Positions 53,824 to 61,239 of a DNA stretch of 64,000 bases are shown piece after piece. A program made the position numbers and the translations under genes. Positions within the stretch are counted from its first letter, which is position 1. Each line of letters begins with the position of its first letter. Under the pieces are notes generated by a model. That model did no database searches, had not been told where the DNA came from, and saw only the letters and a list, made by a program, of their open reading frames with translations. Source of the DNA: Martinezella tropici (GTDB lineage: Bacteria > Pseudomonadota > Alphaproteobacteria > Rhizobiales > Rhizobiaceae); NCBI RefSeq assembly GCF_003287875.1, contig NZ_QMKK01000061.1, positions 1 to 64,000 on the forward strand, in the 5' to 3' direction.

Positions 53824-54825
53824 ATGAAAAAGCTTATTCTCGCACTCGCGGCAGCGGTAGCGCTGTCCGGAACGGCTTTGGCGGAACCTGTTCGCATAAG
53901 CGTCGGTTCCTACAACCTCAACAACCTGCCTTTCCCCGTCGCGCAGGGCTTGGGCCTTTATGAGAAAGAGGGTCTGGAGGTTACCGTCGAAAACTTCGCG
54001 TCGGGCGGATCGAAGACCTTGCAGGCATTGGTTGCCGGCTCGACGGATGTCGCCGTCGGCTTCTACGATCATACGATTCAGATGCAGTCGCAAAACAAGC
54101 ACGTTGTCGCCTTCGTGGAGTTCGGGCGAAATTCAGGGCTCGTTCTGGCCGGCGGCAAAGACGCGAAATTCGATCCGAAAAACCCCGAAACGATCAAGGG
54201 TGCCAAGATCGGAATCACCGCTCCGGGCTCATCCTCGGACTTCTTTATTCGCTACTATCTCCAGCGGCATAGTCTCTCGGCGAACGACGTTTCGATTATC
54301 GGCGTGGGCTCGGGCTCGGCTGCGGTCGCAGCGCTTCAGCAAGGCAAGATCGATCTGCTCGTAAATTACGACCCTGCGGCGACGTTCGTTGTCGAGAAGG
54401 GTGTCGGAAAGATCCTGATCGACGCCCGGAATGACGACGGCGCCAAGGAGATCTATGGCGGTATCTATCCGACATCGGTCCTTTACGCCACGCAGGACTA
54501 CATCTCCAAAAATCCGGAAACGATCCAGAAGGTCACAAATGCAACGGTGAAGGCGCTTCAATGGATGAAGACGCACAGCGCCGCCGAGATCGTCGAAAAG
54601 CTTCCGCCGGAATTCATTTCGGGCGACAAAGAGACATACATCAAGGCAGTTGAAAACGCGCGGCAGATCTTTTCCACGGATGGGCTGCTCGACGAAAAAG
54701 ATATCAAGACGCCTCTCGATGTCCTGACCTCGTTCAACGACAAGGTCAAGGCGGCCAAGATCGATCTGTCGAAGACTTTTACCAACGAATTCGTAGCTAA
54801 GGTGCCGGCGGCGGCATCGAATTGA
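53824..54825 (+). CDS. ABC substrate-binding protein (NitT/TauT type)
   Basis: The 333-residue product starts after GGAGGAG, has a signal peptide (MKKLILALAAAVALSGTALA) and the SsuA/NMT1 fold (SVGSYNLNNLPFPVAQGLGLYEKEGLEVTVENFASGGSKTLQALVAGSTDVAVGF). It is followed directly by its ATPase and permease. The ligand is unknown; the neighbouring tautomerase suggests an organic acid. A long pre-sequence frame up to 53764 was rejected. Confidence 0.86.
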   Translation: MKKLILALAAAVALSGTALAEPVRISVGSYNLNNLPFPVAQGLGLYEKEGLEVTVENFASGGSKTLQALVAGSTDVAVGFYDHTIQMQSQNKHVVAFVEFGRNSGLVLAGGKDAKFDPKNPETIKGAKIGITAPGSSSDFFIRYYLQRHSLSANDVSIIGVGSGSAAVAALQQGKIDLLVNYDPAATFVVEKGVGKILIDARNDDGAKEIYGGIYPTSVLYATQDYISKNPETIQKVTNATVKALQWMKTHSAAEIVEKLPPEFISGDKETYIKAVENARQIFSTDGLLDEKDIKTPLDVLTSFNDKVKAAKIDLSKTFTNEFVAKVPAAASN

Positions 54826-54836
54826 GGGAGGTTAAG

Positions 54837-55670
54837 ATGTCCGTGGCAGCGTTCGCGCCGGCAAAACAGACGCCCCAGGCCGGGGCCTCACCCAAAGCAA
54901 TGGTGGCAATTGAAAACGTCACCATGTCCTTCGGCTCCTTCGTTGCGGTCCAGGATGTAAATCTGACGGTAGCCGATGGCGAATTCGTCGCCATTGTCGG
55001 GCCGACGGGCTGTGGCAAAAGTACGATCCTGAATGCAATCGCCGGACTTTTGAAGCCAGCGAAGGGATCTGTTTCCATCGATGGGGCTCTGGTCTCGGGC
55101 GTTCAGAATAACATCGGTTATCTATTTCAGCAGGACGCGCTATTCCCTTGGAAAACCGCGCTCGAGAATGTGGAACTAGGCCCCTTGTTCCAAGGTGTTG
55201 GCGCGGGCGAGCGGCGGGAGCGGGCTCTCAAATGGCTCGCGAAGGTCGGTCTCAAGGGCTTCGAAGACCGTTATCCGCATCAGCTTTCCGGCGGCCAGCG
55301 CAAACGAGTGCAAATGGCGCAGGCGCTGATAACGGGACCGAAGGTAATCCTGATGGACGAGCCTTTCTCCGCGCTCGACATTCACACTCGGCATTTGATG
55401 CAAAACGAATTGCTTCGCCTATGGCAGGAAGAGCAGCGGGCTGTGGTTCTGATTACGCATGATCTTGAGGAAGCGATTGCTCTGGGGGATCGTGTTGTGG
55501 TTCTGGCCTCAGGTCCGCGGTCGCGCGTCATCGACAGTTTCCCTGTCGATCTGGAGCGGCCTCGCGATGTCGCGGAGATCAAGCTCGATCCCCGTTTTAC
55601 CGACCTCTATCGCAATATTTGGGCTTCCCTGCGCGGTGAAGTGGAGAAAAGCTATGAACGCCATGACTGA
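54837..55670 (+). CDS. ABC ATPase (NitT/TauT type)
   Basis: The 277-residue ATPase has Walker A GPTGCGKST, Q-loop LFQQDALFPWK, signature LSGGQRKRVQMAQAL, Walker B VILMDEPFSALDIH and H-loop ITHDLEEA. The start at 54837 has GGGAGG upstream; a TTG at 54822 overlapping the binding-protein stop is less likely. It energises the neighbouring importer. Confidence 0.9.
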   Translation: MSVAAFAPAKQTPQAGASPKAMVAIENVTMSFGSFVAVQDVNLTVADGEFVAIVGPTGCGKSTILNAIAGLLKPAKGSVSIDGALVSGVQNNIGYLFQQDALFPWKTALENVELGPLFQGVGAGERRERALKWLAKVGLKGFEDRYPHQLSGGQRKRVQMAQALITGPKVILMDEPFSALDIHTRHLMQNELLRLWQEEQRAVVLITHDLEEAIALGDRVVVLASGPRSRVIDSFPVDLERPRDVAEIKLDPRFTDLYRNIWASLRGEVEKSYERHD

Positions 55671-56427
55671 AAGACTTACCCAACTGGCATTGTTGCTGGT
55701 CATCGTCGGCGGTTGGGAAATCGGCGTGAACCTCGGCTTGGTCGATGTCTTCTTCTTTCCCTCGCCTGTCGATATCATAAAGCAGGTGTTCGCATGGGTT
55801 GCCGATCCAAGCTTTTTCAAGCACGTGAGCATCACGCTTACGGAAACGGTGCTTGGCTACGTCATCGGTACGGGACTTGGCGTCGCGGCAGGGGTATGGC
55901 TCGGACTGTCGCGCTCGGCTGCGCGTATCCTCGATCCGTTCATCAAGGGCCTGAACGCCATTCCGCGCGTGGTTCTTGCTCCGATCTTTGTCCTTTGGCT
56001 CGGCCTGGGCCTCTGGTCGAAGGTGGCCCTCGCCGTCACGCTCGTGTTCTTCGTCACCTTTTTCAACGCGATGCAGGGCGTGCGTGAAGTCAACCCCGTC
56101 GTGCTGTCGAACGCTCGCATTCTCGGCGCGAAGAAGTCCGAACTGCTGCGTCACGTCTATTTTCCGGCTGCGGCGAGTTGGATTCTGTCTTCGCTTCGAA
56201 CATCCGTCGGTTTTGCGGTTGTTGGTGCGATCATCGGTGAATACCTGGGCGCATCGGCCGGTCTGGGCTACCTGATCGCGCAGGCGGAAGGCAATTTCGA
56301 TGCCGTCGGCGTCTTCGCGGGGATCTTCATCCTGGCGGTGTTTGTCCTACTGATCGATCTGGTCCTGGATTTCGTCGAGAGCCGCCTGATCAAGTGGCGG
56401 CCGCGCGTAGCAGAACGCGCGACCTGA
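55654..56427 (+). CDS. ABC permease (NitT/TauT type)
   Basis: The 257-residue permease has about six helices and the EAA loop (VLSNARILGAKKSELLRHVYFPAAASWILSSLRTSVGFAVVGAIIGEYLGASAGLGYL). Its start overlaps the ATPase end by 17 nt, with GGAGAAAA upstream. It closes the operon; a strong terminator follows. Confidence 0.89.
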   Translation: MNAMTERLTQLALLLVIVGGWEIGVNLGLVDVFFFPSPVDIIKQVFAWVADPSFFKHVSITLTETVLGYVIGTGLGVAAGVWLGLSRSAARILDPFIKGLNAIPRVVLAPIFVLWLGLGLWSKVALAVTLVFFVTFFNAMQGVREVNPVVLSNARILGAKKSELLRHVYFPAAASWILSSLRTSVGFAVVGAIIGEYLGASAGLGYLIAQAEGNFDAVGVFAGIFILAVFVLLIDLVLDFVESRLIKWRPRVAERAT

Positions 56428-56469
56428 TTCCGCAAAGAACGCCAAAAGCCCGCGTAACGATCGAACGAG

Positions 56470-56502
56470 CCCCGAAAGTTGGACAACAACTTTCGGGGTT
56501 TT
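56470..56502 (+). terminator. Intrinsic terminator of the tautomerase-ABC operon
   Basis: A perfect 12-bp stem (CCCCGAAAGTTG / CAACTTTCGGGG) with a 5-nt loop is followed by TTTT, 43 nt after the permease stop. It also separates the operon from the convergent response regulator. Confidence 0.9.
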
Positions 56503-56530
56503 GATAATCATCCCTGGTGCCGAGCGTTCC

Positions 56531-56914
56531 TCAAGAATCCTGTTGCCACGGGCCAAACAGAGCTCGTGCAATGCGCTCTATCTCGATCGGCTTTTCACAA
56601 AGAATGAAGCCGGTAAAGCGCGCCGGAATGATCGACGGATCATAGCCGGTTGCGAAGACGTAAGGGATATTGAGTTCATTCAGCCTATCGGCCACGGGAA
56701 ACACCATTTCGCCGTCCAGATTGATATCGAGAATGGCTGCGTCGACATCTTCGTCCTGGATCAGTTCGAGAGCCTGGTCGACTCGCGCTGTCGGTCCGAT
56801 GACAATGGCGCCGAGCTTCACCAGCTGACGGCGCGCTTCGTTTGCAAGAAGATACTCGTCTTCCACGATCAAAACCCGGCGGCCGGAAAAGAGGTGACTG
56901 TAGCCTTGGCTCAT
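56531..56914 (-). CDS. Receiver-only response regulator
   Basis: The 127-residue product is a stand-alone receiver: VLIVEDEYLLA acidic pocket, phospho-acceptor Asp62 in ILDINLDGE, Thr/Ala region FATGYDP and Lys108 in CEKPI. It has no output domain, so it works by protein contact or as a phosphate sink. The type is common in rhizobial general stress circuits. The start at 56914 gives the normal N-terminus. It is divergent from an ECF sigma factor. Confidence 0.85.
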   Translation of the reverse strand: MSQGYSHLFSGRRVLIVEDEYLLANEARRQLVKLGAIVIGPTARVDQALELIQDEDVDAAILDINLDGEMVFPVADRLNELNIPYVFATGYDPSIIPARFTGFILCEKPIEIERIARALFGPWQQDS

Positions 56915-57290
56915 CTTCGGTCCATAACGCTTGATCTCCTCCGATAAGGGAGTTCGATGGTGTAGATCAACCCTTCCGACGTGAATTTGATCCGTTCCGC
57001 TGCCGTCGAACTGATACACTGCGAGATTCTTAGTCTGCTTGGTTTGCGCGAAACAATACCGGAAGGACGTAAAAAACGCACGGAACAAGCTGAAGACGGA
57101 GCCGTTCCTTAGTAGATGCGAAAAGCGCTGAGAAACTGGCTTCAATGCGCCGGCTCGCTCAGCACTAGATTGTTCACATGACTGGCCGCCATCCGCGCGG
57201 ATATTTCGCGCCACGTTGTGGCGTCTACATCGGCGGGCGACGCAAATGCCGCGTCGATCGCGCCAGTATCGCGGCCACAAGGAGAGCGTC
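56915..57290. other. Divergent regulatory region between receiver and ECF genes
   Basis: The 376-nt gap carries no gene. Its main feature is the EcfG-type promoter described separately, lying about 170 nt from the receiver start and about 185 nt from the ECF start. Minus-strand codons upstream of the receiver ATG stay open for a long way but lack domains. Confidence 0.6.
57082..57106 (+). promoter_or_regulatory. EcfG-type promoter, possibly bidirectional
   Basis: GGAAC-N16-CGTT on the plus strand fits the general-stress sigma factor (EcfG/RpoE4) consensus, which tolerates spacers of 16-17 nt. The element is nearly symmetric: the minus strand reads GGAAC-N16-TGTT (ending GTTCC), giving a one-mismatch version pointing to the receiver gene. 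This suggests both divergent operons respond to the general stress sigma factor. Confidence 0.68.
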
Positions 57291-57818
57291 GTGCACGATA
57301 TATCCCAATCCACTAATCGCGAGACCACTGATCTGGAGGCCGAAATCGTAGATCTCATTCCGGCTCTTCGTGCCTTTGCCAGAACTTTCCATAGAAACTC
57401 CGTCGATGCCGATGATCTGGTTCAGGAAACCTTGACCAAGGCGCTCGCTAATATTGGACAGTTCGATCCAGGCACGCGGTTGAAGTCCTGGTTGTTCACC
57501 ATCATGCGCAACACTTTCTGCACCAAATTCCGCATAGCCAAGCGCGAGTCGCCCGGAACCAAGAAATGCGTCTCCGGTGTTGGCGTGGAAGCGCCGTCGC
57601 AGGAGTGGACGATCCGCGCGAAGGAACTGGAGCGTGCCTGTAATCAGCTGCCGGAGCCTTATCGCGCGGTGCTCGAATACGTTGTCATCGAGGGGCGCTC
57701 CTACGACGACGCGGCCGAAAGATTCGATTGTGCGATCGGCACGGTCAAGAGCCGCATCAACCGGGCTCGCCGGCACCTGGCCGCGCAGCTCGATGAGGAC
57801 TTCGACTGGCGGCGTTGA
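57291..57818 (+). CDS. ECF RNA polymerase sigma factor
   Basis: The 175-residue product has region 2 (LRAFARTFHRNSVDADDLVQETLTKALANIGQFDPGTRLKSWLFTIMRNTF) and region 4 (CNQLPEPYRAVLEYVVIEGRSYDDAAERFDCAIGTVKSRINRARRHL) of an extracytoplasmic-function sigma factor. The start is GTG 57291 after AAGGAGA. No anti-sigma factor gene is adjacent; a nucleotidyltransferase gene starts 33 nt later. It may be a paralogue of EcfG, itself under EcfG-type control. Confidence 0.88.
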   Translation: MHDISQSTNRETTDLEAEIVDLIPALRAFARTFHRNSVDADDLVQETLTKALANIGQFDPGTRLKSWLFTIMRNTFCTKFRIAKRESPGTKKCVSGVGVEAPSQEWTIRAKELERACNQLPEPYRAVLEYVVIEGRSYDDAAERFDCAIGTVKSRINRARRHLAAQLDEDFDWRR

Positions 57819-57851
57819 TCTTACTGTGTCTTTCAGCGAAGCGGTGGTCTG

Positions 57852-58670
57852 ATGAATGTTCCCTCGGATATGGATCGAAGCCTCACCGGCAACGTGCCGA
57901 TCGAGGCTAAGGCCGTGCCTCAATTGATCGACCCGGATGCTGAGCCTTTTGTCGCTGCCGCCGTCCACGATCTCGCGGCATCGCAGATCCCGTTCCTGGT
58001 CGCCGGCACTTATGCGGTCAGCGCCTATACCGGAATTTCCCGTCCCACGAAGGACTTCGACGTCTTTTGCAAGGCGGGCGACTATGCGCGCATTCTCGCG
58101 CATTTTCAGGACAAGGGCTACGCGGTGGAGGTCAAGGACGAGCGCTGGCTGGGGAAGATCTCGAAGGGCCCCCACTTCCTCGATGTGATCTTTGCATCGT
58201 CAAACGGAACGATGCCGGTTGGCGATGAGTGGTTCGAGGACGCCCGCCAGCTCGAAATGTGCGGTTGCTCCGTCCGCGTCGTGGGGCCTACCGAACTCAT
58301 CTGGTCGAAATGCTTTGTCCAGCTGCGGCACCGCTACGATGGCGCCGACATCGCGCATGTGATCCTGAAGGCCCATGACAAGATCAACTGGAGAAAATTG
58401 CTGGGATATTTGGAGGTGAACTGGGAGGTGCTGCTAATCCAGCTTCTCAACTTTCGCTGGATCTATCCCTCCGAGCGCGACAAGGTTCCCGATTGGCTGA
58501 TGGATGAGCTGCTCGATCGCTTAAGTGCACAACGTGACTTGCCCCTGCCGCAAATGAAGATTTGCCGAGGCCGAATGTATTCGCGGGTCGATTTCCAGAT
58601 CGATGTGGAGGAATGGGGTTTTGCCGATGTGGGCGGCGAGGGCGAATTGCGCACCGACGAGGAGAACTGA
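57852..58670 (+). CDS. Nucleotidyltransferase-fold protein
   Basis: The 272-residue product has a minimal nucleotidyltransferase core: helix/turn VAGTYAVSAYTGISRPTKDFDVF holding the G-[GS]-like turn and a DxD-type pair, with a later strand carrying DVIFAS. This resembles uncharacterised families related to AbiEii or aminoglycoside/tRNA nucleotidyltransferases. No partner toxin domain is seen. It is flanked by an ECF factor and a metallophosphoesterase, with only 2 nt to the latter. Confidence 0.7.
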   Translation: MNVPSDMDRSLTGNVPIEAKAVPQLIDPDAEPFVAAAVHDLAASQIPFLVAGTYAVSAYTGISRPTKDFDVFCKAGDYARILAHFQDKGYAVEVKDERWLGKISKGPHFLDVIFASSNGTMPVGDEWFEDARQLEMCGCSVRVVGPTELIWSKCFVQLRHRYDGADIAHVILKAHDKINWRKLLGYLEVNWEVLLIQLLNFRWIYPSERDKVPDWLMDELLDRLSAQRDLPLPQMKICRGRMYSRVDFQIDVEEWGFADVGGEGELRTDEEN

Positions 58671-58672
58671 CC

Positions 58673-59398
58673 ATGGCCAACGATCAGCGACGAAAATTGA
58701 GGGTAGCCGCCGTTGCCGACCTTCACGTGAAGGAAGATCGGGAGAAATCCTACAAGTCGCTTTTTGCGGATATTTGTTCGGAAGCGGATGTGTTGGTGAT
58801 TGCCGGCGATCTGACTGATCTCGGCAAGCCGAAAGAGGCCGAATTGCTTGCCGCAGACCTGCGCAACTGTACGGTGCCGGTGGTGGCGGTATTGGGCAAT
58901 CACGACTATGAAAGCGGCGCCGTCGAGGAAGTGACGGCCATTCTCACGGATGCCGGCGTGAAGCTTTTGGATGGCAGGGCCGTCGAGATCGAGGGTGTTG
59001 GCTTCGTCGGCGTGAAAGGGTTTGCCGGAGGGTTCGGACGTCATATGTTGAGTTCTTTCGGAGAGCCTGCCATCAAGGCGATGGTCGCGGAAAGCGTCGA
59101 CGAAACCATGCGGCTGGAAAACGCCATGCGCCAGGTTCGCGCCAGTCGATCCATGGTGGTTCTTCACTATGCGCCGATCACCGAAACCGTCGTCGGCGAA
59201 CCACCCGAAATCTTTCCTTTTCTCGGCTCGTCGCGCCTTGCCGAAACGATCGACCGCTTCAAGGTCGATGCAGTTGTCCACGGACACGCACACCGGGGAA
59301 GCTATGAGGGCCGCACACCCGCGGGAGCTCCCGTCTATAATGTTGCGGCCCATATCGAAAAGCCAACGGGCAAACCATACGCGCTCATCGATCTCTAG
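58673..59398 (+). CDS. Metallophosphoesterase (calcineurin-like)
   Basis: The 241-residue product has the five calcineurin-type motifs: ADLHV (D-x-H), GDLTD (GDxxD), GNHDYE, a later HYAP and GHAHRG. It is a dimetal phosphodiesterase or phosphatase in the cytoplasm, with unknown substrate. The start at 58673 follows GGAG; earlier codons lie inside the previous gene. The near-zero gap to the nucleotidyltransferase suggests the two act on the same molecule. Confidence 0.86.
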   Translation: MANDQRRKLRVAAVADLHVKEDREKSYKSLFADICSEADVLVIAGDLTDLGKPKEAELLAADLRNCTVPVVAVLGNHDYESGAVEEVTAILTDAGVKLLDGRAVEIEGVGFVGVKGFAGGFGRHMLSSFGEPAIKAMVAESVDETMRLENAMRQVRASRSMVVLHYAPITETVVGEPPEIFPFLGSSRLAETIDRFKVDAVVHGHAHRGSYEGRTPAGAPVYNVAAHIEKPTGKPYALIDL

Positions 59399-59638
59399 CG
59401 ACGAACCTGACGGGCATCGGTCCATTGCCGCCGATATGAGCGATGGGGAACAGAAATGCCTGTCGTTGGTTCTTTGTAGGAATCGAGGATCTTCATCGTG
59501 ACTGCACAGGGAAAAACCGGCCAGGCAATGGATCCGGCAAGATCGAAGCGAGTGGATGGAGCTCGAGAAGGCTGGCGAATGACAAATGCATGCATGTCAC
59601 CCGCCGGCTGATGCCCGCAGAAGGTTGAGACATCAAAC

Positions 59639-60244
59639 ATGACATGGGAGGTCAGCAGAGAATTCCTGGATCGCATGTTCTGGATCGGCGCCTTTCTGGT
59701 AAGCCTCGGGGCAGCCGCCGTCATCGGCAATGCGCGAGAAGGACGGCAATATCGAACGGATCCTTCGGTAGGGGCCGCTTTGGATGAACTGCGCCTGATG
59801 CCGAACGGGATCAGCGGCGCTCCCCCGGAAATCTACTTCGCGCTCGGCAAACCCTACGAGACCACCGCTTACGATCTCAGCCAGGGCAAACGGCTCTATT
59901 CCTGGTTCGGTTGCGGAGCATGCCATGGTGACGGGCGTGGCGGGACCGGCCCGTCTTTCCTGGATGGCTGGTGGCTCTATGGTCCGGAGATGGTGTCGAT
60001 CGCAGCCTCCATCCGCGACGGCCGCCCGCATGGAATGCCGGCCTTTCGCGACAAGATGACGATCGACGAGATCTGGCAGCTCGCAGGCTACGTCCAGACG
60101 ATTGGCGCATATAAGGCAAAGACCACCGCGCCGAGCCGCAATGACGACAAGCAGACGCGCCCGGCAGAAAACCGCGCGCCGGCGGCAATCCTGTTCGATG
60201 AAGGCCCTGCCGCACCGAACGCAACGCAGGGGCCATCGCCTTGA
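59639..60244 (+). CDS. Membrane-anchored cytochrome c
   Basis: The 201-residue product has one N-terminal membrane helix (FWIGAFLVSLGAAAVIG) and a class I heme-binding motif Cys92-Gly-Ala-Cys95-His96, with a distal Met in MPAFRD. It is a periplasmic electron carrier, likely the direct donor to the oxidase encoded next. Its stop overlaps the subunit II start (TTGA). Confidence 0.85.
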   Translation: MTWEVSREFLDRMFWIGAFLVSLGAAAVIGNAREGRQYRTDPSVGAALDELRLMPNGISGAPPEIYFALGKPYETTAYDLSQGKRLYSWFGCGACHGDGRGGTGPSFLDGWWLYGPEMVSIAASIRDGRPHGMPAFRDKMTIDEIWQLAGYVQTIGAYKAKTTAPSRNDDKQTRPAENRAPAAILFDEGPAAPNATQGPSP

Positions 60245-61239
60245 AAGCGGGCGCTGCCGTTTTCCTGTTCCTTTCGGCCATCCTGATTGCAGGATGCAAC
60301 GGCGCTCAGTCGGCGCTGAACGCTGAGGGAGCCGCGGCCGTTCAGCTCAAGCATCTCATCATCGGGATCGTGGTCGTCTGCTGCGCCGTGTGGGCACTGG
60401 TCATGTTCGCGCTGGTCCTCGCATTGCTGCACGCCAGGACGCCGAGGGAAAGTCCAAGCTCCGAAAGTGAGCGGCGGATGGGCAAGCTGGTAACGGCGGC
60501 TGTTGCAGCGACCGTTGTCGTCATCGCCGGTTTGACGATTGCGAGCTTCTATGCAACGCGCGGCCTCGGAATGTCCGCGGATGCCGGTCTCGCGATCAAG
60601 GTTCGCGGGCAGCAATGGTGGTGGCAATTCATCTACGATGATGCCGATCCGGCCAAGTCCTTTCAGACGGCCAATGAGATGCATATCCCGGTTGGCGTCG
60701 ATATTCGCATCGAGCTCGAAAGCTTGGATGTCATTCATTCCTTCTGGGTACCGAGCCTCGCCGGTAAACGCGACCTCATTCCCGGCCGGCAGAACGTCAT
60801 AACCATACGAGCGGAGCGGCCAGGTGTTTATCGCGGTCAATGCGCGGAATTCTGCGGGCTTCAGCACAGCCATATGGCGCTGTTCGTCATTGCCGAGGAT
60901 ATGGCTGACTATCAGCGCTGGGCCGCCGCACAGAGGGCGAGTAGCGTATCGTCTGCCGATCCGGAGGCGACTGCCGGCAAGGCTCTCTTCATGCGCAAGC
61001 CCTGTGCGGCCTGCCATACCATACGCGGAACCGAGGCATCGGGATCGACGGGGCCGGACCTGACCCATGTCGGGAGTCGCCAGACGATCGCGGCAGGGTT
61101 GCTCGATAATACCCGCGGTTCACTTGCCGCCTGGATCGCCGATCCGCAGACATTGAAACCGGGAAACAACATGCCGATGGTTCCGCTCTCCGGTGATGAG
61201 CTGCGGCAGCTTTCCGCCTATATGGAAAGCCTCAAATGA
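60241..61239 (+). CDS. coxM: Cytochrome c oxidase subunit II with fused cytochrome c (CoxM-like)
   Basis: The 332-residue product starts at TTG, has a lipoprotein-like N-terminus (Cys in ILIAGCNGA), two helices, a CuA cupredoxin domain (VWRVRGQQWWW-type strand then CAEFCGLQHSHM ligands) and a C-terminal cytochrome c domain with CAACH. This is the caa3-like, alternative oxidase layout. The CuA-to-heme fusion moves electrons from cytochrome c to subunit I. Confidence 0.88.
   Translation: MKAGAAVFLFLSAILIAGCNGAQSALNAEGAAAVQLKHLIIGIVVVCCAVWALVMFALVLALLHARTPRESPSSESERRMGKLVTAAVAATVVVIAGLTIASFYATRGLGMSADAGLAIKVRGQQWWWQFIYDDADPAKSFQTANEMHIPVGVDIRIELESLDVIHSFWVPSLAGKRDLIPGRQNVITIRAERPGVYRGQCAEFCGLQHSHMALFVIAEDMADYQRWAAAQRASSVSSADPEATAGKALFMRKPCAACHTIRGTEASGSTGPDLTHVGSRQTIAAGLLDNTRGSLAAWIADPQTLKPGNNMPMVPLSGDELRQLSAYMESLK

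Noticed and set aside
56915..57358. N-terminal extension of the receiver protein
   Set aside because: The extra 148 codons have no family features and cross the promoter region; the receiver domain begins at the 56914 ATG.
59440..59480. GGAAC followed by CGTT before the cytochrome gene
   Set aside because: The spacer is about 12 nt, too short for an EcfG promoter.
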